A stretch of DNA of 64,000 nt. Source: CAVUCE01 sp963739985. Its GTDB lineage: Bacteria; Bacteroidota; Ignavibacteria; Ignavibacteriales; Ignavibacteriaceae. This document shows positions 33,769 through 43,221 of the stretch, piece by piece. The position numbers and the translations under genes are program-made. Under the pieces are notes generated by a model. That model made no database searches, was not told the DNA's origin, and worked only from the letters and a program-made list of their open reading frames with translations. Positions within the stretch are counted from its first letter, which is position 1; every line of letters begins with the position of its first letter. The stretch lies in NCBI GenBank assembly GCA_963739985.1, contig CAVUCE010000001.1, forward strand, positions 310,001 to 374,000. Reading direction: 5' to 3'.

Positions 33769-35617
33769 ATGAAAAAGAATATTTTAGAACTTCGTGATGT
33801 TACAGTCAGGTTTGCAGGTGATTCCGGTGATGGTATGCAATTAACCGGATCTCAATTTACAAATACTACGGCACTAGTTGGTAATGATTTAAGTACACTT
33901 CCGGATTATCCCGCCGAAATTAGAGCCCCTGCGGGAACTACTTATGGAGTAAGCGGATTTCAACTTCACTTTAGCAGTAGTGATATTCATACACCCGGAG
34001 ATTCACCTGATGTTTTGGTTGCAATGAATCCAGCTGCACTAAAAACTAATATAGGTACATTGAAACCAAACGCAACAATTATAATTAATACTAATTCATT
34101 TGAATCTAAAAACTTGAAACTTGCCGGGTATGAAAATAATCCTTTGGACGATGGATCACTTAAGGGTTATAATGTTGTTAGGGTTCCACTTTCACAATTA
34201 ACATCAACTGCACTTGAAGAGAGTGGACTTTCAGCTAAAGAAATTTCGCGCTGTAAAAACTTCTTTGCTTTAGGTATTATGTACTGGCTGTATAGCCGCC
34301 CGATAGAACCCACGGTTGACTGGATTCATAAAAAGTTTAAAAACAATGAAGCCATAGCAAAGGCCAATGAAAAAGCATTAATGTCCGGATATTATTTCGG
34401 GGAGAATACCGAACTATTTACTACTCGATATCAAGTAGATCCGGCAAATCTTCCTAAAGGTACTTATAGAAGTATCTCCGGTAATGAAGCATTAGCAATA
34501 GGATTTATCACCGCGTCGGTAAAATCCGGTTTACCTTTATTTTTAGGATCATATCCTATCACTCCGGCATCAGATATTTTGCATGAACTTAGTAAACATA
34601 AAAATTTTAATGTCAGAACATTTCAGGCCGAAGACGAGATTGCGGCAGTAACCGCAGCTATAGGAGCATCATTTTCCGGAGCTTTAGCTATAACAACTAC
34701 AAGCGGACCGGGAGTAGCATTAAAAACCGAAGCGATTGGTTTGGCGATTATGACTGAGCTTCCGCTCGTCGTTATTGATGTTCAACGAGGAGGTCCTAGC
34801 ACAGGTTTGCCGACTAAAACAGAACAATCTGATTTGCTTCAAGCTATCTATGGAAGAAACGGAGAAGCACCGGCTATTGTAATTGCTCCATCAACTCCGG
34901 CGGATTGTTTCAGTATGGCTTTGGAAGCATCAAGATTGGCTTTAAAATATATGGTTCCTGTATTGTATTTGTCTGATGGATATTTGGCAAACGGATCAGA
35001 ACCTTGGCAAATCCCTGACCCGGATACTATCAAAGAAATAAAAGTTGAATTTAGAAAAGAAAAAGAAAATTTCTTCCCTTACACAAGAGATGAAAATTTA
35101 GCAAGACCTTGGGCTATTCCCGGAACTCCCGGTCTCGAGCATAGAATAGGTGGATTGGAAAAATCTAATGTTACGGGAAATGTTAGCTATGATCCGGAAA
35201 ACCATGAATTTATGGTAAGACTGCGAGCTCAAAAAGTTAAGAATGTAGAAAATGATATTCCCGATCTAAAAATTGACGGTGATGAAAACGCTGATGCTTT
35301 TAATTTTAGGATGGGGCGGTACTTATGGTTCAATTACTGAAGCCGTTAATCGTTCAAGAGCTAATGGATTAAAAGTAGCGCAAACTCATTTCAAATATCT
35401 AAATCCATTTCCGAAAAATACTAATGAAGTTCTAAAAAAATATAAAAAGATTATTTGTGCTGAATTAAATATGGGACAATTAGCTAAGGTGCTTAGAAGT
35501 GAATTTGATGTGAGTGTTGATTCTTTTACCAAAATTCAAGGATTGCCCTTTAAAGTATCGGAATTAGAAAATAAAATTGAAACCGTATTGGGAGGTATTG
35601 AAAATGGGAAATGGTAA
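33769..35617 (+). pseudogene. 2-oxoacid:acceptor oxidoreductase gamma-alpha subunit (KorA type), copy 2, frameshifted
   Basis: Paralogue of the gene at 15255, alignable over its whole length (VRFAGDSGDGMQLTGSQF at the start). The frame breaks at a T run, 35298-35301: the first part ends at a stop at 35340 after DAFNFRMGRYLWFNY, whereas removing one T gives the expected ALILGWGGTYGSITEAV and continues to 35617. The C-terminal domain is separately open from about 35273 or 35282. All upstream motifs (SYPITPASDIL, QAEDEIAAVTAAIG, TTTSGPGVALKTEA) are intact. It is either a sequencing or assembly indel, a recent pseudogene, or a split or recoded gene. korB copy 2 is intact, which argues for function or a very recent lesion. 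Confidence 0.8.
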
Positions 35618-36650
35618 AATAATAAATGAACATGACCAGGAATCAAAATATACATCGAAGGATTTTTCCACTTCACAAGATGTAAGGTGGTGTCCGGGAT
35701 GCGGAGATTATTCTATTCTTGCTCAAATGCAGAGAACTTCGCCAGATTTTGGAGTGAAGAAAGAGAACATAGTTTGGATTTCCGGTATTGGATGTTCCTC
35801 TAGATTCCCATATTACATGGAAACCTATGGAATGCATAGTATTCACGGCAGAGCTGCAGCTATAGCGACAGGTATAAAAATTAACAATCCGGAGTTAATG
35901 GTTTGGGTGGCTTCTGGTGACGGAGATTTGTTAAGTATTGGCGGTAATCATTTCATTCATGCATGCAGAAGAAACATTGATATTAAAATATTACTTTTTA
36001 ATAATAGAATTTACGGACTTACTAAAGGGCAATATTCCCCAACTTCTGAAAAAGGGAAGAAAACAAAAAGTAGCCCTTACGGAAGTATCGATTTTCCGTT
36101 TAATCCAGTTGGATTAGCTATTGGAGCAGAAGCTAGTTTTATTGCTAGATCTTTAGATAGAGATCCAAAACATTTACAAGCGATGATGAAAAGAGCAGCG
36201 GAACATAAAGGAACAGCGTTCTTAGAGGTTTTCCAAAATTGCAACATCTTTAATGATGGTGCGTTCTCTCTTTTCACTGATAAAGAAACAAAAGCTGATA
36301 ATGTTTTATTCTTAGAACATGATAAGCCAATGTTATTTGGAAAAGAGAATGATAAAGGTATAATTCTTAACGGACTTGTTCCTGAAGTTGTTAGTTTAAA
36401 AGATGGTAAATATTCTGTTAACGATTTGTGGATTCATGATGAATTTGACATTAATATGACACGAGCACACATTCTTTCACAATTTTCCGATCGCGATAAT
36501 TTCCCTTTACCGATTGGAGTGATAAGGCAGGAAAATAAATCTACATACGATTCAGATTTTCATTCTCAAATCGAGGCTGTAAAAAAAGAAAAGGGGAAAG
36601 GCGATTTGAAAAAATTGCTTTTTGGAGGAAACATGTGGGAAGTTAACTAA
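35604..36650 (+). CDS. 2-oxoacid:ferredoxin oxidoreductase, beta subunit (KorB type), copy 2
   Basis: 348 residues, intact. The same motifs as copy 1 are present: WCPGCGDYSILAQMQ, GIGCSSRFPYYM, GDGDLLSIGGNHF and NNRIYGLTKGQYSPTS. Starts with ATG at 35604 behind GGAGGT and overlaps the end of the korA-type frame by 14 bases. The N terminus has a different lead sequence from copy 1 (GNGKIINEHDQESKYTS). A second KorAB of different 2-oxoacid preference or regulation is the likely reason for two copies. Confidence 0.92.
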   Translation: MGNGKIINEHDQESKYTSKDFSTSQDVRWCPGCGDYSILAQMQRTSPDFGVKKENIVWISGIGCSSRFPYYMETYGMHSIHGRAAAIATGIKINNPELMVWVASGDGDLLSIGGNHFIHACRRNIDIKILLFNNRIYGLTKGQYSPTSEKGKKTKSSPYGSIDFPFNPVGLAIGAEASFIARSLDRDPKHLQAMMKRAAEHKGTAFLEVFQNCNIFNDGAFSLFTDKETKADNVLFLEHDKPMLFGKENDKGIILNGLVPEVVSLKDGKYSVNDLWIHDEFDINMTRAHILSQFSDRDNFPLPIGVIRQENKSTYDSDFHSQIEAVKKEKGKGDLKKLLFGGNMWEVN

Positions 36651-36707
36651 CTAATATTTTATTGATATAATTTCAAATTTTCATATCTTTACAACTTACA
36701 TTTTACT

Positions 36708-36737
36708 GGGCTTGGTAATCCGAGCCCATTTTTATTT
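36708..36737 (+). terminator. Rho-independent terminator of kor operon 2
   Basis: GGGCTTGG-TAAT-CCGAGCCC: 8-pair stem (one G-U), 4-base loop, followed by ATTTTTATTT. It lies 57 bases after korB copy 2. Confidence 0.9.
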
Positions 36738-36753
36738 AATAAATTGATGCAGT

Positions 36754-37740
36754 ATGATTGAATTTGAAAAATTAAAATCCATAGTTTTAGAGAATGACTC
36801 ATTTTTATTAACTACCCACGTTAATCCTGACGCTGATGCAATAGGGTCTGAAATTGCTTTTTATTTTATATTAAAAGAACTTGGCAAAAAAGTTTTCATA
36901 ATCAATCATAACGAAACACCGTATAATTTAGAGTTTTTGGATAAAGATAATGTTATTCAAAAATTTGATTCAGAAAGACACAAAAATATTTTTGACGAAG
37001 TTGATGTTCTTGTCGCCTTAGATTTTAATCGTTCTGATAGAACTGTAAGCATTCAAAAGTATTTTAATGATTCGAAAAAAATTAAAATTTGCATAGATCA
37101 TCATCAAGATCCGGAAGAATTTGTTAATTACTTCTTTATTGATACTACCTTTTGCGCAACCGGACATATTATTTATGATTTTATAAAAAAGACAAATATT
37201 GTAGAACTTAAGTATGAAACTGCTTTTCCTATTTACGCTGCGATAATGACTGATACCGGGTCATTCAGATTTGAGAGAACTACTCCTGAGATTCATAAAA
37301 TAGCTGCTGAGTTATTAAAACTAAAAGTTGATCCGAATGAAGTCTACGATAAAATTTATGATCAGAGTAAATTTACAAGACTTAAACTCATGGGAAAAGC
37401 ATTAGATTCAATGAAACTTTATGGTGAAAATAATGAAATTTGTTTTATGCTTTTAAACCAGGATATGTTCAAAGAAATCGGAGCGCTAGAATCTGACACA
37501 GATGGGTTTGTTAATTTCTCACTGTCTGTGGAAGGTGTAAAACTAGGAATGTTATTTATAGAATTAACAGAAGGATTTAAAGTCAGTTTTCGCTCAAAAG
37601 GGAATATAGCTGCAAATAAATTAGCAGGAGAATTTGGCGGCGGCGGACATACAAATGCTGCAGGCACAAGAATATTTAATGGGAAATTACAAGAATATCT
37701 TCCCAAAATTCTTGAATCAGCAAAAAAATATTTGAATTAG
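36754..37740 (+). CDS. DHH-family phosphoesterase (NrnA-like oligoribonuclease / pAp phosphatase)
   Basis: 328 residues with the DHH/DHHA1 arrangement: HVNPDADAIGSE near residue 22, ALDFNRSDR near 89, the DHH motif CIDHHQDPEEF near 112, and the C-terminal FGGGGHTNAAGTRI. NrnA degrades 2-5 nucleotide RNA fragments and dephosphorylates 3'-phosphoadenosine-5'-phosphate; which of these acts here is not shown. Starts 17 bases after the terminator of the preceding operon; followed 11 bases later by the aminopeptidase gene. Confidence 0.88.
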   Translation: MIEFEKLKSIVLENDSFLLTTHVNPDADAIGSEIAFYFILKELGKKVFIINHNETPYNLEFLDKDNVIQKFDSERHKNIFDEVDVLVALDFNRSDRTVSIQKYFNDSKKIKICIDHHQDPEEFVNYFFIDTTFCATGHIIYDFIKKTNIVELKYETAFPIYAAIMTDTGSFRFERTTPEIHKIAAELLKLKVDPNEVYDKIYDQSKFTRLKLMGKALDSMKLYGENNEICFMLLNQDMFKEIGALESDTDGFVNFSLSVEGVKLGMLFIELTEGFKVSFRSKGNIAANKLAGEFGGGGHTNAAGTRIFNGKLQEYLPKILESAKKYLN

Positions 37741-37751
37741 GAAGGGTAAAA

Positions 37752-39263
37752 ATGATCTTTAATTTAAAAATAAAATCTGGCGAAAAGAAAATTGTATATA
37801 AACCATTATCGGTTTCATTAAAATTTTTAATTGATGAGAAAAAACTTTCACAAAGTCTTGAAAATCTAATAAAAGTTTCAAATTTAAAAATCTCCGAACT
37901 TCAGAAAAAAACTTTTTTATCAGGTTCCAGAAATGTATTAAAGATTTCTCATCCAAGTGGTAAGCCAGATGAAGTAGTTATTTCTAAAGTTAAAATTGAA
38001 GATAATTTTTCAAATGATTACTTCAGAAATTATCTAGCAGGGCATATCCCTTCCATTCAACACGAAGAGCTTAAAAATCTTCACATTTTCATACCCAAGT
38101 TCGATTCATTCAGCAAATTTTTTGATAATGAAGAATATTATTACCAAACATTTATTGAAGGATTGTATTTGGGCAATTATTCTTTTGATCACTACAAAAA
38201 GTATAAGAAAAGTCCAAAAGAATTAAACGTTTTTCTTTACGCTGAAAATCCAAAGAAATTGAAATCAGCTATTTCCACTTCAATTTCATTAATGAATGGA
38301 GTTAATTTCACTAAAGATTTACAAAATGAACCTAGTAATAATTTAACACCGGATCTTTTAGCCAAGCGTGTTAAATCAGAATTGGCAAAAGCAGGTGTGA
38401 AGATTAAAATATTTGATGAAAAAGAGATTAAACGACGTAAAATGGGTGGTTTGATGGCTGTTGGAATGGGAAGTGAAAACCCACCAAGATTTATCGTCCT
38501 TGAGTATAATGGAATCACAAAATCAAAATCGAAAAATCAAAAAAAGATTGCTCTAGTTGGTAAAGGCGTTACATTTGATAGCGGAGGTATCTCAATTAAA
38601 CCCGCGGCAGAAATGTGGGAGATGAAGGCTGATATGTCAGGTGGGGCTGTTGTTGCCGGTACTTTATTAGCTGCGGCAAAAGCGAAATTACCAGTAAATT
38701 TAATCGGAATTATTCCATCAGCCGAAAATATGGTTTCCGGGAAATCAATGCGGCCCGGAGATATTTTTGTTACTGCTTCAGGAAAAAGTATTGAAGTAGA
38801 TAATACAGATGCAGAAGGTAGAATGATATTAGCCGATGCATTAGATTTTGCTTCTAAAACAAATTCTACAGAGATAATTGATTTAGCAACACTTACAGGC
38901 GCAGCTGTTGTTGCATTGGGAGAATTTGCAGCCGGTTTATTTACAAAGGATGATAAACTCGCTGAAGAACTTTATAAAACAGGGATGCAAACTTTTGATA
39001 GAGTTTGGCGATTACCCTTATGGGATGATTATCATGCTTTAAATAAAAGCGAAGTTGCTGATGTTAAAAATTTAGGCGGAAGATGGGGAGGCGCAATTAC
39101 AGCAGCAAAATTCTTAGAAAATTTTGTTGATAAAAATATTCCGTGGGCTCATCTTGATATTGCCGGGCCGGCTTTACCGAATAGTTTAAATAATTATTCT
39201 AAAACTTATATGACGGGTTTCGGAGTAAGGCTATTATTTAAGTATCTGCAAACACAAAAATAG
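37752..39263 (+). CDS. Leucyl aminopeptidase (M17 family)
   Basis: 503 residues. The N-terminal half (1-190) is a variable macro-like domain. The catalytic half contains the metal and active-site motifs GKGVTFDSGGISIKPAAEMW and VDNTDAEGRMILADAL, and DLATLTGAAVVALGEFAAG. Two divalent metals are expected to be bound. M17 peptidases are cytoplasmic hexamers that release N-terminal residues. It follows the NrnA-like gene closely and converges with the lolD gene. Confidence 0.93.
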   Translation: MIFNLKIKSGEKKIVYKPLSVSLKFLIDEKKLSQSLENLIKVSNLKISELQKKTFLSGSRNVLKISHPSGKPDEVVISKVKIEDNFSNDYFRNYLAGHIPSIQHEELKNLHIFIPKFDSFSKFFDNEEYYYQTFIEGLYLGNYSFDHYKKYKKSPKELNVFLYAENPKKLKSAISTSISLMNGVNFTKDLQNEPSNNLTPDLLAKRVKSELAKAGVKIKIFDEKEIKRRKMGGLMAVGMGSENPPRFIVLEYNGITKSKSKNQKKIALVGKGVTFDSGGISIKPAAEMWEMKADMSGGAVVAGTLLAAAKAKLPVNLIGIIPSAENMVSGKSMRPGDIFVTASGKSIEVDNTDAEGRMILADALDFASKTNSTEIIDLATLTGAAVVALGEFAAGLFTKDDKLAEELYKTGMQTFDRVWRLPLWDDYHALNKSEVADVKNLGGRWGGAITAAKFLENFVDKNIPWAHLDIAGPALPNSLNNYSKTYMTGFGVRLLFKYLQTQK

Positions 39264-39293
39264 ATACATATATCTTTGAATATATACTTAGTG

Positions 39294-39970
39294 TTAAATT
39301 ATATTGCCGTCTTTCATTTCAAAAACTTTATCTGCAAGATCAACTAATCCGGAGTTGTGTGTAACTATCACAAAAGTTTTGGCAAACTTATCACGAAGAT
39401 TTATTAATATTTGATGAATAGAATCACTATTGGCAGAATCCAAATTACCTGTCGGCTCATCCGCAAAAATTACTGAAGGATCATTTGCTAAAGCACGCGC
39501 TACCGCAACTCTTTGCTGCTCACCTCCGGAAAGTTCAGCCGGTTTGTGATTAGCTCTATCTCCTAATCCAACAGATTCCAATAATTCTTCAGCTTTTTTA
39601 GAAGCGCTTTGTAACGAAGTTCCGTTTATCATCTGAGGAATTGCCACATTTTCCAGAGCTGTAAATTCAGGTAGCAAATGGTGAAATTGAAAGACAAAGC
39701 CGATATTTTTATTTCTAAATTTTGCCAGTTTTTCATCCGAAAATTCAAAAATATTTTGATCATTAAAATAAACAGCTCCGCTATCAGGCCTATCCAGCCC
39801 ACCAAGCAAATGTAAAAATGTACTTTTGCCGGCACCGGATGCTCCGACAATCACGTTGATTTTTTTTTCTTCAATTTCAATTGAAACACTTTTAAAACTT
39901 CCAGTTTTACTTTTTTTGTATTCTGATAAGTTTTAATAATATTTTCTGCTTTAAGTAAGATGTTGTTCAT
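39294..39970 (-). pseudogene. LolD-like ABC transporter ATPase, interrupted by a -1 frameshift
   Basis: The real start is ATG at 39970 (MNNILLKAENIIKTYQ). The frame runs to LEVLK and then stops 12 codons later, while the rest of the ATPase (SVSIEIEEKKINVIVGAS, GAGKST Walker A, Q-loop, LSGGEQQRVAVARAL, VIFADEPTGNLDS, H-loop VTHNSG) lies in the -1 frame. The junction (39887-39896 region) is GTT TTA AAA GTG: the heptamer T TTA AAA is a canonical -1 slippery site, and slippage gives exactly LEVLK-SVSIEIEE. A missing A in the A4 run would give the same result by error. It should power the two adjacent LolC/E-type permeases. Kept as pseudogene because the frame is broken as written; it may be functional by recoding. 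Confidence 0.75.
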
Positions 39971-40010
39971 TATCTATAATAAATATTTTAGAATGATATG
40001 TTTAACTTAT

Positions 40011-41243
40011 TTATTCCCATTTAATTGCATCAATCGGATTTACCTTTGCCGCACGTTTAGCGGGAAAAAGTGAAGCTAAAAATGATAGTAGCATCGATGC
40101 TCCGGTGATGAAAAAGAAATCTGATACTCTTAATTGTAACGGTAAAGAATCTATTTTATACTGTGTAGGATCTAAAGGATAAATATTAAAATGTAATTGT
40201 AGGAAACATATAAAATATCCTAAAAGCAATCCGGCAACAGTTCCAACTACACCTATTAACAAACCTTCATACATAAATATCTTCAAAATTGATTTTTCTG
40301 TTGCTCCCATTGAAACTAATATTCCGATATCTCTCTTTTTTTCTATTACAGACATTGACAATGAACCAAGGATATTAAAAGTTGCAACTGCAATTATTAA
40401 ACAAAGTATAATATATGCAGACCATCTTTCAACTTTCATTACGAAGTAAAGTTCTTTATGGAAATCATACCACGTGTTCACACTAAATATTTTGTTATCA
40501 AGCTTTCTATCTAACTCGCTTTTAACTTCAAATGATTGATTGATATTTTGAAGCCTAATATCAAAACCCTGGATTTTATTGCCGTAGCCCAATAGATTTT
40601 GAGCGTTAGGTAAAGCCGAGAAAATGTAATTCGCATCATAATCATTATTATTACTGCTATAAATTCCGGCAACTATAAATTTTTTCATATTCGGCATTGA
40701 GTATTGAGTAATTGCTTGTTCAATTCCGGAAGGAGAGACCAAAGTTAAAGTATCGCCGATAAGTGCTTCTAATCTATCTGCTAAAGTTAATCCCAAAATA
40801 ATCCGCGGTGTTCCATTTGTCGAAGATAGATCATATTTACCAAATAACATTGAAGCATTTATTCCATAAATATCATTTCCGGAGCTTTGCGGAATTCCTT
40901 TCAAGTTAACAACTTGAGTTTCGCCTTTGTGATAAGCCAAAACTTTGCCATTTACAAATGGAGCTAACTTTTCAACATCTTTAGTATTCTTAATCGTTTT
41001 TTCAAGATAATCTTGCTGGCTAAATCCTTTCTGATTTATAATCTCGACTCTTACATGGGGATCAAAATTTATTAGAAAAGAGGTAACTAAACTTCCAAAT
41101 CCATTGAACACAGAAAGTACAACAATAAGAGCTGCCACGCCGATTGTTATTCCCGCAATTGAAAGTAAAGATATTATACTAATAAAATTAATTTTATGTT
41201 TAGAAATTAAATAACGCCGCGATATGAATGATTCAAATTTCAT
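40011..41243 (-). CDS. LolC/E-type lipoprotein-releasing ABC permease (second)
   Basis: 410 residues. One N-terminal helix (FISIISLLSIAGITIGVAAL), a large extracytoplasmic MacB-like core, and three C-terminal helices of the FtsX type (YIILCLIIAVATFNILGSLS, VIEKKRDIGILVSMGA, LLIGVVGTVAGLLLGYF). In the Lol system such permeases with LolD extract lipoproteins from the inner membrane for outer-membrane delivery. Overlaps the upstream permease by one base (TAATG). A few related paralogues export other lipid or peptide substrates, so exact cargo is open. Confidence 0.88.
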   Translation of the reverse strand: MKFESFISRRYLISKHKINFISIISLLSIAGITIGVAALIVVLSVFNGFGSLVTSFLINFDPHVRVEIINQKGFSQQDYLEKTIKNTKDVEKLAPFVNGKVLAYHKGETQVVNLKGIPQSSGNDIYGINASMLFGKYDLSSTNGTPRIILGLTLADRLEALIGDTLTLVSPSGIEQAITQYSMPNMKKFIVAGIYSSNNNDYDANYIFSALPNAQNLLGYGNKIQGFDIRLQNINQSFEVKSELDRKLDNKIFSVNTWYDFHKELYFVMKVERWSAYIILCLIIAVATFNILGSLSMSVIEKKRDIGILVSMGATEKSILKIFMYEGLLIGVVGTVAGLLLGYFICFLQLHFNIYPLDPTQYKIDSLPLQLRVSDFFFITGASMLLSFLASLFPAKRAAKVNPIDAIKWE

Positions 41244-42466
41244 TAATTAAATCTTAGTGTTGAAACGGGTTTAATTTTTGATGCAATATAACTCGGTATA
41301 ACTGATGCAATTATGCAAAGTAAGAAAGTCAAAAATGAAACTCCCAGAAAAACAATTGGAGAAAGTTGAATGGGAACTGTCGACATAAAATAAACCGAAG
41401 ACGGAAGAGATATAATGTTATACTTTAACTGAAGTTCCATCAACAAATATGCTAAAACATTACCAAGTAAAATTCCAACAATAGCTAAAAACATTCCCTG
41501 ATAAATGAAGATTCGTGTGATTTGCTTTTTCCTGGCACCCAGAGATTTTAGTATTCCAATTGCGCTGGTTTTTTCAAGTACGATCATTAACAATGTACCT
41601 ATTATATTAAAGACTGCAACAATAATGATAAGTCCCAATATTATTGGTATCGGTTTTTTCTGAAGCTCAATCCAAGTAAAAATATTTCTATAATTTTGGT
41701 AAATGGATCTTACAGAATATGGGTAGCTTAAACTTTGGGCTAAGGAAGAAGTTAAGCTATCTATCTTAGAAATATTATTTAGTTTAATGTCATATCCAGT
41801 AACATTATCGCCAATACCAAATAGCGTTTGAGCTTGTGAAATATTTACATAAGCATTTAAATCATCGTATGCAGCCATACCGCTTTCAAAAATACCCGAT
41901 ACAACAAAACGTTTGATATTCGGCATGTTATCAGGCGAAGGAAGCTGATCATTTGTAAGTGCAAAAATGGTAACTTTATCACCAACTTTTAATAGTAACT
42001 TATTAGCTAGTTTTTTACCAATAATTATTGATGGAATATTATTTGCACTTTTTAGCTCAAACTTACCATCAATTATATCCTTTTTAACACCGTCGTAATT
42101 TCCGTCCGGAAAAATGCCTTTTATGCTAACTCCTTCTTTACCAAATTTGCTGCTTATAATCGCAAGTTTCGAAACAAATGGATTTACGTACTCACCATAA
42201 GGAGCTATTTTATTTTGTATTAAGGGCAATCCCGAATGATAATCCGGTAAAACATTTGTATAAGTTTTTATTTGAATATGGGAATCGAAAGCAATAATTT
42301 TATTTGTGATCGTATTCGCAAAGCCGCTCAAAATGCTAAGAGCAATAATTAAAGTAGCAACGCCTAAAGCTATACCAATTATTGAGATAGAAGAGATAAA
42401 AGTAATAAACTTTGAATCGCGTCTTGAAAAGGTATATTTTTTTGATACGAAATAGGGAAATGACAT
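41243..42466 (-). CDS. LolC/E-type lipoprotein-releasing ABC permease (first)
   Basis: 407 residues of the same fold as the next gene: helix FITFISSISIIGIALGVATL, MacB-like periplasmic core, and FtsX helices with IVLEKTSAIGILKSLGAR and FLAIVGILLGNVLAYLL. The two permeases are clearly paralogous but differ through the core, matching a LolC/LolE heterodimer rather than a homodimer. First gene of the minus-strand set; it is preceded by 190 AT-rich bases that also contain the promoter of the divergent tRNA operon. Confidence 0.88.
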   Translation of the reverse strand: MSFPYFVSKKYTFSRRDSKFITFISSISIIGIALGVATLIIALSILSGFANTITNKIIAFDSHIQIKTYTNVLPDYHSGLPLIQNKIAPYGEYVNPFVSKLAIISSKFGKEGVSIKGIFPDGNYDGVKKDIIDGKFELKSANNIPSIIIGKKLANKLLLKVGDKVTIFALTNDQLPSPDNMPNIKRFVVSGIFESGMAAYDDLNAYVNISQAQTLFGIGDNVTGYDIKLNNISKIDSLTSSLAQSLSYPYSVRSIYQNYRNIFTWIELQKKPIPIILGLIIIVAVFNIIGTLLMIVLEKTSAIGILKSLGARKKQITRIFIYQGMFLAIVGILLGNVLAYLLMELQLKYNIISLPSSVYFMSTVPIQLSPIVFLGVSFLTFLLCIIASVIPSYIASKIKPVSTLRFN

Positions 42467-42596
42467 TTATATAAGGGTATATGTTATTTTATTATGTTGC
42501 AATTTACGCAAGATATATAAGATTTGAAAATCAGAAAAATGGGGATATATTTTAACAAAAATGATAAAATATATTAATATTTTTATTTTCAATTCG

Positions 42597-42627
42597 TTGT
42601 TTTTTATAAAGCAAACTTATATATTTG
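42597..42627 (+). promoter_or_regulatory. Bacteroidota-type promoter for the tRNA-Pro/Arg/His/Glu operon
   Basis: TTG (42597-42599), 20-base spacer, TATATTTG (42620-42627), predicting a transcript start near 42634. It is the same spacing and -7 box as the tRNA-Gly promoter on the other strand. Confidence 0.65.
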
Positions 42628-42630
42628 GTA

Positions 42631-42648
42631 TCCTATTTAAAAATAGGA
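42631..42648 (+). other. Leader inverted repeat of the tRNA-Pro operon
   Basis: TCCTATTTAAAAATAGGA, an 8-bp inverted repeat at the predicted 5' end of the transcript, 12 bases before tRNA-Pro. Together with the hairpin upstream of tRNA-Gly it suggests that tRNA leaders here begin with a small hairpin. Confidence 0.4.
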
Positions 42649-42659
42649 ATTACAACAAT

Positions 42660-42735
42660 CGGGGCGTAGCGTAGCCCGGTTCATCGCGCCTGCTTTGGGA
42701 GCAGGAGGTCGCAGGTTCGAATCCTGCCGCCCCGA
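42660..42735 (+). tRNA. tRNA-Pro (TGG)
   Basis: 76 bases, acceptor CGGGGCG/CGCCCCG with discriminator A, anticodon stem CCTGC/GCAGG around TTTGGGA giving TGG, T arm GCAGG-TTCGAAT-CCTGC. First of four tRNAs on one strand. Confidence 0.95.
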
Positions 42736-42775
42736 CAGAAGTTCTTAATATTATTGATAAAAATTACACTAACCT

Positions 42776-42849
<74 letters not shown>

Positions 42850-42945
42850 CCAAAAACAATTAAAAATTTCAAATTAAAAATTTGTTCTAACCAAGTTTCA
42901 AAATAGAAATTCTCAATTTTTAATTTTTCCTTTTTAATTATACAT

Positions 42946-43020
42946 GGTGAGCGTAGCTCAGTTGGTTAGAGCACCAGGTTGTGGCCCTGGGGGTCGTGGG
43001 TTCAAATCCCATCGCTCACC
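42946..43020 (+). tRNA. tRNA-His (GTG)
   Basis: 75 bases including the extra 5' G(-1) paired with C73, the identity feature of tRNA-His. Anticodon loop TTGTGGC gives GTG; T arm GTGGG-TTCAAAT-CCCAT. No CCA encoded. Confidence 0.95.
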
Positions 43021-43040
43021 CTCAATAAAAAAGTTTTCTC

Positions 43041-43112
43041 GGCCCCATCGTCTAATGGTTAGGACCTCGCCCTTTCACGGCGGTAATAGGGGTTCAAATC
43101 CCCTTGGGGTCA
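43041..43112 (+). tRNA. tRNA-Glu (TTC)
   Basis: 72 bases; acceptor GGCCCCA/TGGGGTC with one G-U pair, anticodon loop CTTTCAC giving TTC, T arm GGGG-TTCAAAT-CCCC. Last gene of the tRNA operon, with a terminator 6 bases downstream. Confidence 0.95.
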
Positions 43113-43118
43113 CTTGAT

Positions 43119-43158
43119 AGCCCTCGATTTCGTAAGAAGTTGAGGGCTTTTTTATTTT
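43119..43158 (+). terminator. Rho-independent terminator of the tRNA operon
   Basis: AGCCCTC...GAGGGCT stem (43119-43125 with 43142-43148) with a 16-base loop, followed by TTTTTTATTTT. Confidence 0.85.
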
Positions 43159-43221
43159 CTTTTCTGAATTGATTACCTCCCTAGACTTTTTTAAATTAAA
43201 GGGCAATAAAGGGGGATCTTT

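Noticed and set aside
36662..36692. TTG-N19-TATCTTTA promoter-like match
   Set aside because: It lies before the kor terminator, so a transcript from it would end within about 40 bases; probably chance in AT-rich DNA.
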